Assembly: GCA_963722585.1 (NCBI GenBank)
Contig: CAVRNU010000011.1
Location: forward strand, 1 to 64,000
Direction: 5' to 3'
DNA length: 64,000 bases
Source: KBS-96 sp963722585
Lineage (GTDB): Bacteria; Acidobacteriota; Terriglobia; Bryobacterales; Bryobacteraceae
Shown piece by piece: positions 57,812-64,000 of the stretch. The notes under the pieces were generated by a model. The model saw only the letters and a list, made by a program, of their open reading frames with translations, did not search any database and was not told where the DNA came from. Within the stretch, counting starts at the first letter, position 1. Every line of letters begins with the position of its first letter. The position numbers were made by a program, and so were the translations under genes.

Positions 57812-59119
57812 ATGAAGCGGTTCTATGTACAAAGTTTCGGGTGCCGTGCCTCTCAGGCCGATGGAGCGGGCATCGAAGCGGGTCTCGGCGCAAAAGGCTT
57901 GCTGCGTGTTTCGGACGAATCTCAGGCTGACCTTGTTGTTTTGAATACGTGTACCGTCACGTCGAGCGCCGATGCCGACGCCCGCCATGCGATTCGCCGT
58001 TTGCACCGCGAAAATCCAAGCGCAAAAATCCTCGTTACGGGCTGTTACGCCCAGCGCGCCCCGGAGGAACTGGCTCACATGGAAGGAGTCACCTGGGTTG
58101 CGGGCAATTCTCATAAAGCGGCGATCGCAGACATCGTTCTCGACGGCGATACCGGCGCCGAGCTTTATCACGGACAGGTGTTTGTAGGAGACATCGCGAA
58201 CACACGTGATTTCGTCGCAGCGCCGGTAATGAATGCTTACGCTGATCGGTCGCGGCCCACTTTAAAGGTCCAGGATGGCTGCAGCAATAAGTGTTCGTTT
58301 TGCATTATCCCGAGCGTGCGGGGCCGCAGCCGCAGCGCCAGTCTCTCGAGCGTGGTCGATCAAGTTGGCGTGCTATCGACTCGCTATGCCGAAGTTGTTA
58401 TAAGCGGAATCAATTTAGGCCGGTGGGGCAGAGATCTCCCCGGTGACCTCCGGTTCGTCGATTTGGTTCGCAACATTCTGGAACAAACGCGCCTTCAGCG
58501 GCTGCGCATCAGTTCGGTTGAGCCGATGGATTGGAATGCCGAGCTGCTTTCGTTGATGGCAGGCGAATCGCGTATTGCGAGGCATGTTCACATTCCGCTC
58601 CAATCCGGCTCGGATGCCGTGTTAAAGCGAATGTTTCGTAAATATCGTGTGCGTCACTACGCCTCGCGTCTCGAGCTTGCGTACAAGTTGATGCCTGATG
58701 CCGCTTTCGGTGCCGATGTAATGACGGGATTTCCTGGCGAGAGCGACCGCGACTTCGAGGAGACGCTACTCTTCATTCGAAGCCAGCCGTTTACTTATCT
58801 CCACGTATTCACTTACTCGGAGCGCCCAGGCACCGCCGCTTCGCTTTATCCCGATCAGGTTCCTATCGCTGTGCGCCGCGAACGCACCGCCATCTTGCGC
58901 CAGCTCTCCGAGGAAAAAAACGAGGCTTTCCGGCGTAAGATGATTGGATCGAGATTATCGTGCGTAACTCTTCACGAAGACAAAGCCCTGAGCACAAATT
59001 TTCTTCCGGTCGATCTCGCTCAGCCGCGCGCTGCCAATCAAATTGTGGATCTTGACATTGGCGGCCTCTCGTCCGCTGGGCTTCGCGAGGCTTCGCTCTT
59101 TCAGGTGTTGTCTAATTAG
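57812..59119 (+). CDS. mtaB: tRNA t6A37 methylthiotransferase MtaB
   Basis: A 435-residue radical-SAM enzyme that converts t6A37 to ms2t6A37 in ANN-decoding tRNAs. The N-terminal MTTase domain binds an auxiliary cluster with Cys11, Cys47 and Cys78 (FGCRASQ, NTCTVT, TGCYAQ). The radical-SAM cluster uses Cys157, Cys161 and Cys164 in DGCSNKCSFCIIP. Further motifs are ISGINLGRWG, HIPLQSGSDAVLKRM and MTGFPGESDRDFEETL. The C-terminal TRAM-like part is short. MtaB rather than MiaB is chosen from the FGCRASQ start and overall length. The CBM9 gene follows three bases later. Confidence 0.9.
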   Translation: MKRFYVQSFGCRASQADGAGIEAGLGAKGLLRVSDESQADLVVLNTCTVTSSADADARHAIRRLHRENPSAKILVTGCYAQRAPEELAHMEGVTWVAGNSHKAAIADIVLDGDTGAELYHGQVFVGDIANTRDFVAAPVMNAYADRSRPTLKVQDGCSNKCSFCIIPSVRGRSRSASLSSVVDQVGVLSTRYAEVVISGINLGRWGRDLPGDLRFVDLVRNILEQTRLQRLRISSVEPMDWNAELLSLMAGESRIARHVHIPLQSGSDAVLKRMFRKYRVRHYASRLELAYKLMPDAAFGADVMTGFPGESDRDFEETLLFIRSQPFTYLHVFTYSERPGTAASLYPDQVPIAVRRERTAILRQLSEEKNEAFRRKMIGSRLSCVTLHEDKALSTNFLPVDLAQPRAANQIVDLDIGGLSSAGLREASLFQVLSN

Positions 59120-59122
59120 CCA

Positions 59123-59863
59123 ATGCCTGGTTTCACAATTCGCGTGCTGCTGCCGTTGACCCTGCTCCTGCCCATCCTGCTCGCGGCGCAGCAGCCATGT
59201 GTGTTCACGGAGCCTGTGGCTGTGCTCAACGTTCATCACGTGAAAGACAATCCCGATCTGTCGCTTGATCCCAACTTGAAGCAATGGCATCGCGCGAGCC
59301 AAGCCGTCCTCGACAAAGATTGCCACAAGCAGGCTACATATGAGCAGGCACGCACGCTCATACGGGCCTTCTGGACCGATCAGTACGTTTACTTTCTATT
59401 CCAATGCCGCTATTCAACGCTGAACCTTTTCCTGCCCGCCAATAACAGCCAGCCGCGCAATAAACTCTGGGACCGGGATGTCGTAGAGCTTTTTATCGGC
59501 TCCGACTGGAAAGACATCAATCACTATCGCGAATTTGAAGTTGCGCCGACCGGCGATTGGATCGATCTTGCAATCGACTTGAACAGGAACAGCTATGACC
59601 GGACATGGCGATCGGGCTGGCAGACGATGGCGAGGATCGACGAGGCTCAGAAAATCTGGTATGCGGCTTGCCGTATTCCGCTCTCATCCATTACCTCCGA
59701 AGGAGTGCATTCCGGCACCCGCTGGCGCATGAATCTTTATCGGATAGACGGCCCAAGCCCCGACTCCAATCGTCACTTCATGTGCTGGCAGCCCATCTGC
59801 ACGCCGGAACACCCGAGCAATCACACTCCGGAACACTTCGGTACGCTTGTTTTCGAGAAGTAA
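59123..59863 (+). CDS. Secreted CBM9-like carbohydrate-binding protein
   Basis: A 246-residue protein with a signal peptide (VLLPLTLLLPILLAAQ). The mature domain shows the CBM9-like jelly roll: LDPNLKQWHRASQ, RAFWTDQYVYFLFQCRY, LWDRDVVELFIG, YREFEVAPTGDWIDLAID and WRMNLYRIDG. Such proteins bind sugars outside the cell and are common next to glycoside genes in Acidobacteria. The start is ATG 59123, four bases after the mtaB stop codon begins. No enzymatic domain is attached. It may share a transcript with mtaB despite the unrelated function. Confidence 0.85.
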   Translation: MPGFTIRVLLPLTLLLPILLAAQQPCVFTEPVAVLNVHHVKDNPDLSLDPNLKQWHRASQAVLDKDCHKQATYEQARTLIRAFWTDQYVYFLFQCRYSTLNLFLPANNSQPRNKLWDRDVVELFIGSDWKDINHYREFEVAPTGDWIDLAIDLNRNSYDRTWRSGWQTMARIDEAQKIWYAACRIPLSSITSEGVHSGTRWRMNLYRIDGPSPDSNRHFMCWQPICTPEHPSNHTPEHFGTLVFEK

Positions 59864-59875
59864 GGGCGGCTGAGT

Positions 59876-60622
59876 TTACGCCGTTGTCGCCGCCGGTCCG
59901 ACGTGGTTCTCGAAAGCCACTGGCGGATTGTACATCAGTATTCGTCCGCAGCTCTCACAGTACATGATCTTGCCGCCCAGCTTCAATTCCTGCAGAAACT
60001 GTGGACGCAGGGTAATCATGCAGGTGTCGCATCGACCGTCAACCGCCTCCGCTATCACCGTTCCTCGTGTCTTGCGGCGAATGCGTTCGTAGTCGGCATA
60101 CAGGCCGGGCCCCATCTTTGTCTTGATGATACTCCGCTCTGCAAGGCCCTCTTCGACCGATTTTTTGTCAGTCGCCATCTTCTCTCGCGCCCGGCTTTTT
60201 TCTTTTTCGACCAGTTCCGACTCCCGCTTCAATTCCTGTTCCGCGGCCTTCACATTCGCGTCAAGCGGTTCCGACTGCTCCATCAAATCGAGGATTTTGT
60301 CCTCGGATTTTCGAATCTCGTTTTCGCAATAGGAGATCTCGTGCTGGAACGCGCGATACTGCTCGTTAGTTTTGGTCTGCAGCATTTGATCTTTTAACTT
60401 CGAGACCTTCTGCTCATTGACCTGGACATCGCCCTCGAGATTCTTGCGTTCCCGCTGGTTGGCAGCTAGTGCCGCCCGGTCCGCCTCGAGGCGGCGCTTG
60501 TGCGACTCGAGCGTTCTCTCTATTTCCGATATCTGTCGTGGAAGCGTTCGAATCTCGTTCTCAAGACCCGCTATCTTGCGGTCCAGCGATTGCAGCTGGA
60601 CGACGAGCGCAAGTTCGTCCAT
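59876..60622 (-). CDS. Coiled-coil protein with C-terminal C4 zinc ribbon
   Basis: A 248-residue cytoplasmic protein. ATG 60622 begins DELALVVQLQSLDRKIAGLE, the usual start; an upstream ATG at 60652 adds ten residues. Residues 1-180 form a long antiparallel coiled coil (KLKDQMLQTKTNEQYRAFQH...KSEDKILDLMEQSEP). The tail has a zinc ribbon with Cys pairs in GRCDTCMITLRP and MYCESCGRILMYNP. This widespread family (CT398-like) is poorly understood and is linked to cell envelope or secretion in Chlamydia. It converges on the CBM9 gene. Confidence 0.87.
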   Translation of the reverse strand: MDELALVVQLQSLDRKIAGLENEIRTLPRQISEIERTLESHKRRLEADRAALAANQRERKNLEGDVQVNEQKVSKLKDQMLQTKTNEQYRAFQHEISYCENEIRKSEDKILDLMEQSEPLDANVKAAEQELKRESELVEKEKSRAREKMATDKKSVEEGLAERSIIKTKMGPGLYADYERIRRKTRGTVIAEAVDGRCDTCMITLRPQFLQELKLGGKIMYCESCGRILMYNPPVAFENHVGPAATTA

Positions 60623-60684
60623 CACTGTTGTGGATTCTAGCACGCCCTGCACTCCAAGCCCTGATCGGACCTACGAGATCGGAT

Positions 60685-62355
60685 CTACGAACCTGGGCGC
60701 AGCCCGGATCCTTCTCTCACCGTGTAGCGCAAGCCGCTCCGGACATTTTTGAATTCCTGCACCAGGCCGCTGGGCCATTCGATCACAACAAGGTTGACAA
60801 GATCGTGCTTGCCGGTGCCAAAAGTTAGCGGCAGTTCCGACTGCGAGAGATAACTTGATCCGCTCTTTACATGCCGCGAGGCGGTGCGCCCGTCGCCGTA
60901 TTGGATTCTAACTCGGCTACCGATCGCGCTGCTGTTCGATTTCGTTCCCACCAGGTTCAGACGAACGCTTTTGTTACCTGCGTATTGATCGTTGCGGTAC
61001 AAAAACGCGGGTCCGCGATTGGTCGTGATTAGGATGTCCAGATCGCCATCGTTATCTATATCGCCATACGCGGCGCCGCGCCCGATTTTCGGATTGGCAA
61101 AACCGCCGCCTACTTCGTAGGCGACATCGCGCAAACCACCATGGCCGTCATTCATGAAAAGATGAGGCTGTTGGGCGTAGGGAGTGTCCGTTACCTTTTC
61201 CATCAGATCGTCGATATGTCCGTCCACGACGAGTAAATCGAGATTCCCATCGAGATTCGCGTCAAAGAAAAAGCACCCGAAACCAAGACTGTGAAGCGTA
61301 TCGCGGCCGAGATTGGTTTCCGGAGCCAGGTCCGAGAAGGAACCGTCACCGCCGCCCCGGTAGAGCGCCAGCATCTCTCGATCGAAATTTGTGACAACCA
61401 CGCTCGATCGGCCCGAATTGTCGAAATCGGCGGCGTCCACACCCATGCCGGCGCGGGCTTTACCGTCGGCGCTGAACGCGACTCCGGCCCGCAACGCCAC
61501 TTCCTGAAAGGCCCCGTTGCGCCCGTTGCGGTAGAGCTTATTGGGCTGCGTATCGTTAGCGACAAACAAATCGGGCCAGCCGTCGCGGTCGTAGTCGATC
61601 ATCGCGACGCCCAGCGATTTCGAGCTGCTGTCGAATACGCCGGCCTTCGCCGTCACATCCTCGAAAGTACCGTCGCCACGGTTGTGAAACAGCCAGCAGG
61701 TCGTTCCATGATATGCCTCGGGCGTGCAATACGACTTATGCAGGCCGTCGCCGCTGCAGAAGATGTCCGTTTCCGGCGACCAGCGAACGTAGTTGCAGAC
61801 GAAGAGATCGAGCCAGCCGTCCCGATCGTAATCAAACCACAAACATGACGATGAAAAGCCAAGCCGATTGCCTAGCCCGCTCTGTTTTGTGACGTCCTGA
61901 AAAACTCCCCGCCCAGTGTTTTTTAACAGCCGGTTTTGCCCAACGCCCGTGACATAGATGTCGGCAAACCCGTCGTTATTGTAGTCGCCAACGGCTACGC
62001 CCAGTCCGTACATTTTCACGTCCAGACCCGCCTTCGACGTAGCATCCGAAAAGGTGCCGTCCCGATTGTTCCGGTACAGACGCAGAGAGCTGCGCGCGCT
62101 CTGTCCTCTGTTGTGTCCGGGCCAGTCGCAGCCATCCACGAAGAGTATGTCCTGCCAGCCGTCGTTGTCGTAGTCGATAAACGCGCAGCCCGGACCTAAG
62201 GTCTCGGGAAGATATTTCTTCCCGAATGCCCCGCTGTGATGGTCGAAACGAATGCCGGCTTGCCGCGTGATATCGCTCAGGCGGAACCCTGGGTCGACGT
62301 CCGCGCCCAATAGCGGAGCCGCCATGAGGCTCTGCAAAAAACTACGGCGGTTCAT
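60685..62355 (-). CDS. CRTAC1-type FG-GAP/UnbV repeat protein, Tat-exported
   Basis: A 556-residue extracytoplasmic beta-propeller protein. NRRSFLQSLMAAPLLGA at the N-terminus is a Tat signal. Some seven FG-GAP/VCBS blades follow, each with a Ca-binding DxDxDG loop: DYDNDGWQDILF, DYNNDGFADIYV, DYDRDGWLDLFV, DYDRDGWPDLFV, DANLDGNLDLLV and DIDNDGDLDILI. The C-terminal ASPIC/UnbV domain reads NSSAIGSRVRIQYGDGRT and ends RYTVREG. The family is highly expanded in Acidobacteria and Planctomycetes, but the function is unknown, perhaps adhesion or ligand display. It sits next to the NarL-type two-component pair. Confidence 0.9.
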   Translation of the reverse strand: MNRRSFLQSLMAAPLLGADVDPGFRLSDITRQAGIRFDHHSGAFGKKYLPETLGPGCAFIDYDNDGWQDILFVDGCDWPGHNRGQSARSSLRLYRNNRDGTFSDATSKAGLDVKMYGLGVAVGDYNNDGFADIYVTGVGQNRLLKNTGRGVFQDVTKQSGLGNRLGFSSSCLWFDYDRDGWLDLFVCNYVRWSPETDIFCSGDGLHKSYCTPEAYHGTTCWLFHNRGDGTFEDVTAKAGVFDSSSKSLGVAMIDYDRDGWPDLFVANDTQPNKLYRNGRNGAFQEVALRAGVAFSADGKARAGMGVDAADFDNSGRSSVVVTNFDREMLALYRGGGDGSFSDLAPETNLGRDTLHSLGFGCFFFDANLDGNLDLLVVDGHIDDLMEKVTDTPYAQQPHLFMNDGHGGLRDVAYEVGGGFANPKIGRGAAYGDIDNDGDLDILITTNRGPAFLYRNDQYAGNKSVRLNLVGTKSNSSAIGSRVRIQYGDGRTASRHVKSGSSYLSQSELPLTFGTGKHDLVNLVVIEWPSGLVQEFKNVRSGLRYTVREGSGLRPGS

Positions 62356-62372
62356 TTACACTGGCGCCGCGA

Positions 62373-63002
62373 TCACTGAGGCGCCACCAACCCCTTTCGG
62401 ATCGCAAACAAAACCAGTTCGGCAGTCCTGTGAATGTTCATTTTTTCCATTAGATTGGCCCGGTGTACCGATACAGTGTTCACGCTGAGGTCGAGTATCG
62501 CCGCGATTTCCTTATTCGATTTCCCCTGCGCAATCAATTGCAGCACCTGCTTCTCGCGCGCGGTCAGTTTGTCCAGCTCGTCATCAGTGTCGCCGGCCGG
62601 GTATTTCAGCCCTGCGGCCAAATAACGCCGCCCTTCGGCAACCGCCTTTATCGCCCCCACGAGATCTACATCGACTGCGTTCTTAAGCAAGTAACCGCGG
62701 GCTCCAGCGTCCAGAGCATTTCGCACGTAGTTATCGTCGGCATGCATGCTTAGAACGAGAACCGATGTGCCCGGCACGTGTTTGACGATCTCCTTCGTGG
62801 CTTGCACTCCGTCCAGCTCGGGCATAGCTAAATCCATAACTACGACCTTGGGCCGCAGCTTCTGCGCCATTTCCAGAGCCTCGATGCCATTACTCGCTTC
62901 GCCCACGACGCGTATGTAGGAATCGTCTTCGAGGATCCGGCGGAATCCCCGCCTGACTAAGGTATGGTCGTCTGCAAGCAACACGGTTATTTCATCAATC
63001 AT
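62373..63002 (-). CDS. NarL/FixJ-type response regulator
   Basis: A 209-residue transcription factor. ATG 63002 is used because it lies inside the kinase stop region (eight-base overlap); the frame also opens at 63011. The receiver has acidic residues ADDH at 10-13 and phospho-acceptor Asp57 in VVVMDLAMPELDG. The LuxR-type DNA-binding domain is at ~143-205: LTAREKQVLQLIAQGKSNKE and LDLSVNTVSVHRANLMEKMNIH. It is the partner of the upstream histidine kinase. Its targets are unknown; the CRTAC1 gene immediately downstream is a candidate. Confidence 0.93.
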   Translation of the reverse strand: MIDEITVLLADDHTLVRRGFRRILEDDSYIRVVGEASNGIEALEMAQKLRPKVVVMDLAMPELDGVQATKEIVKHVPGTSVLVLSMHADDNYVRNALDAGARGYLLKNAVDVDLVGAIKAVAEGRRYLAAGLKYPAGDTDDELDKLTAREKQVLQLIAQGKSNKEIAAILDLSVNTVSVHRANLMEKMNIHRTAELVLFAIRKGLVAPQ

Positions 63003-63525
63003 GGGTGACAACCTGCGATTCCTGATTTCCTTGCGTCATGTAAGCCTGTCCCTCTTCCTGAGGAAGAGGAATGCGCAATACTACCAAAGTACCCCCGCCG
63101 GGCGCCCTGGATATCTTAACCTCGCCCCGCATCAGCCCAGCCCGTTCGCTCATCGCAATCAGGCCCAAGCCGGTCGGCCGATGTTTTCTGTCTTGAGCGA
63201 TGCCAGTGCCGAAATCCCGAATGGCGATCGTGAGCTCGAGAGGCTGAAAGTTCAGCGTTACCTCGGCCGACTTTGTGTGGGCATGTTTCGCCACGTTGTT
63301 AAGCGCCTCCTGCACAATGCGAAAGCAATGAATCGCCGCCTGGCCTGTGATGGTTTGGATGTCGCCCGAAACATCAAGCGTGGTTGCAATGCCGGTCTGT
63401 TTTTGAAAGAGCTGCAGGTACCAGTCAAGCCCTTTCACTAAGCCATAGTCGTCCAGGACGGCGGGATGCAACATTTGCGAGAGTGCTCGCATTTTTTCTA
63501 ACGTCTGCTGGGTAATCTCGCGCAC
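62995..63525 (-). CDS. NarX-type histidine kinase, C-terminal fragment (frameshifted)
   Basis: The catalytic half of a HisKA_3-type sensor kinase that pairs with the overlapping NarL-type regulator. It contains the rest of the dimerisation helix (MRALSQMLHPAVLDDYGLVKGLDWYL) and the ATP-binding domain: FRIVQEALNNVAKHAHTKS (N box), AIRDFGTGI (G1) and RPTGLGLIAMSERAGL (G2). The coding sequence really begins upstream and joins the frame of the next entry through an extra base in the A-run at 63545-63547, after which VEELAEVREITQQTLEKM reads through correctly. It is one gene broken by a one-base insertion. Confidence 0.85.
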   Translation of the reverse strand: MREITQQTLEKMRALSQMLHPAVLDDYGLVKGLDWYLQLFQKQTGIATTLDVSGDIQTITGQAAIHCFRIVQEALNNVAKHAHTKSAEVTLNFQPLELTIAIRDFGTGIAQDRKHRPTGLGLIAMSERAGLMRGEVKISRAPGGGTLVVLRIPLPQEEGQAYMTQGNQESQVVTHD

Positions 63526-64000
63526 TTCGGCGAGCTCTTCGACGAAATGGTGAATCGGGCGGCAGCCCTTTCCGCTCAGCCCGGCTCAGCATGGCGCCGA
63601 CAGCCGTGAGGATCTGGCCAAATTCATCATGCAGCTCGCGGGAAACCGAACGAAGCACTTCCTCCTGCACCGTAATGAGCTTGGCGGCGAGCACACGGCG
63701 CTGCTGGGCCAACGAGTTCATCGCAGCAAAGATACGCCTATTCGAGAGAATCATCCCCAGGCCGGTTACAGCGATGCCGGCCAATACGGCAATCAGGAAC
63801 GCATAGATGTCCCGCTGCACGCGGTTGTAGATCTCGGCGACTCGGGCAGCGGCTTCCTCTTCGGCGACGTTGTTTTGAATCAGCAGTCGCGCCACCAGAG
63901 CGGAAAGTGTGGATTGTTGAGCGGAGAGCGAGACGCCCGCCATCTCTTGCGCCTGGACTGTATGGCCTGTCTTCGCAAGTGCGAACATTTGGTCGGTTGT
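63425..64000 (-). CDS. NarX-type histidine kinase, sensor and HisKA_3 part (frameshifted, cut by window end)
   Basis: The N-terminal part of the same kinase; the gene extends past the right edge with no stop or certain start in view. A soluble segment (VARLLIQNNVAEEEAAARVAEIYNRV region) precedes one membrane helix (IYAFLIAVLAGIAVTGLGMIL). Then comes the HisKA_3 phospho-site helix LRSVSRELHDEFGQILTAVG, with the phosphorylated His in ELHDEFGQ. After GLPPDSPF the frame runs into unrelated residues and stops at 63425, owing to the extra base near 63545. The signal sensed is unknown. Confidence 0.85.
   Translation of the reverse strand, partial: TTDQMFALAKTGHTVQAQEMAGVSLSAQQSTLSALVARLLIQNNVAEEEAAARVAEIYNRVQRDIYAFLIAVLAGIAVTGLGMILSNRRIFAAMNSLAQQRRVLAAKLITVQEEVLRSVSRELHDEFGQILTAVGAMLSRAERKGLPPDSPFRRRARRSARDYPADVRKNASTLANVASRRPGRLWLSERA

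Noticed and set aside
1..64000. CRISPR arrays, prophage or IS elements
   Set aside because: No regularly spaced repeats, transposase or phage structural genes were seen; only the decayed recombinase tail at 6931-7148 indicates past mobility.

Overview
The window looks like a chromosomal segment from an acidobacterium, most like the Solibacter/Bryobacter group. The clues are three large Oar-like receptors with an N-terminal carboxypeptidase-regulatory domain, a membrane-tethered winged-helix regulator, an acidobacterial-type (ADOP) duplicated permease, a CRTAC1 (FG-GAP/UnbV) protein, and several Tat-exported sugar enzymes. This placement is inferred from gene content; no rRNA is present.

Layout. 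(1) 1-6638: the start of a DUF1080 (3-keto-disaccharide hydrolase-like) gene, a divergent membrane-anchored regulator, an Oar receptor and a Tat-exported Gfo/Idh/MocA oxidoreductase, together a plausible oxidative glycoside-use module. (2) 6639-7259: scar of an integrated element (3' fragment of tRNA-Thr plus a frameshifted tyrosine-recombinase tail), then tRNA-Lys. (3) 7355-14819: malQ, an isolated fliS, an isolated nuoB, a small secreted protein, a pyruvate carboxylase gene broken by one frameshift, and tRNA-Arg. (4) 14861-22972: a lone response regulator, a 1346-residue one-protein phosphorelay, a glycosyltransferase, a sodium:solute symporter and cutC. (5) 23036-30956: an autoregulated TetR/CecR-type export operon (regulator, HlyD, double ATPase, two ABC-2 permeases, TolC), closed by a terminator. 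(6) 31103-35924: a compact run yebC, ruvC, secreted protein, deoB, tpiA, Tat sugar epimerase. (7) 35987-45191: SnoaL-like protein, acyl-CoA synthetase, cupin, NagX-like membrane acyltransferase, a twice-frameshifted ADOP permease, a very acidic small protein, rhaM, fliJ-like and a second Tat epimerase. (8) 45246-54028: a tandem duplication of Oar receptors including upstream DNA, then a TPR protein. (9) 54006-64000: argC-argB, a DUF4870 protein, an MBL hydrolase, an orphan hicB, mtaB, a CBM9-like protein, a zinc-ribbon coiled-coil protein, CRTAC1, and a NarL-type regulator with a frameshifted histidine kinase running off the window end.

Taken together, the genes suggest a heterotrophic soil-type bacterium that imports and processes glycosides through the outer membrane and periplasm, with central carbon genes (pyc, tpiA, deoB, malQ) spread singly rather than grouped. 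Four single-base frame breaks in three genes (pyc, ADOP permease, NarX-like kinase) may be real decay or assembly indels. I saw no CRISPR array, prophage, IS element or clear secondary-metabolite cluster. The least explained features are the acidic protein at 43017-43262, the stem-loop covering the ADOP start, the tandem Oar pair with a duplicated promoter region, and the isolated flagellar genes.
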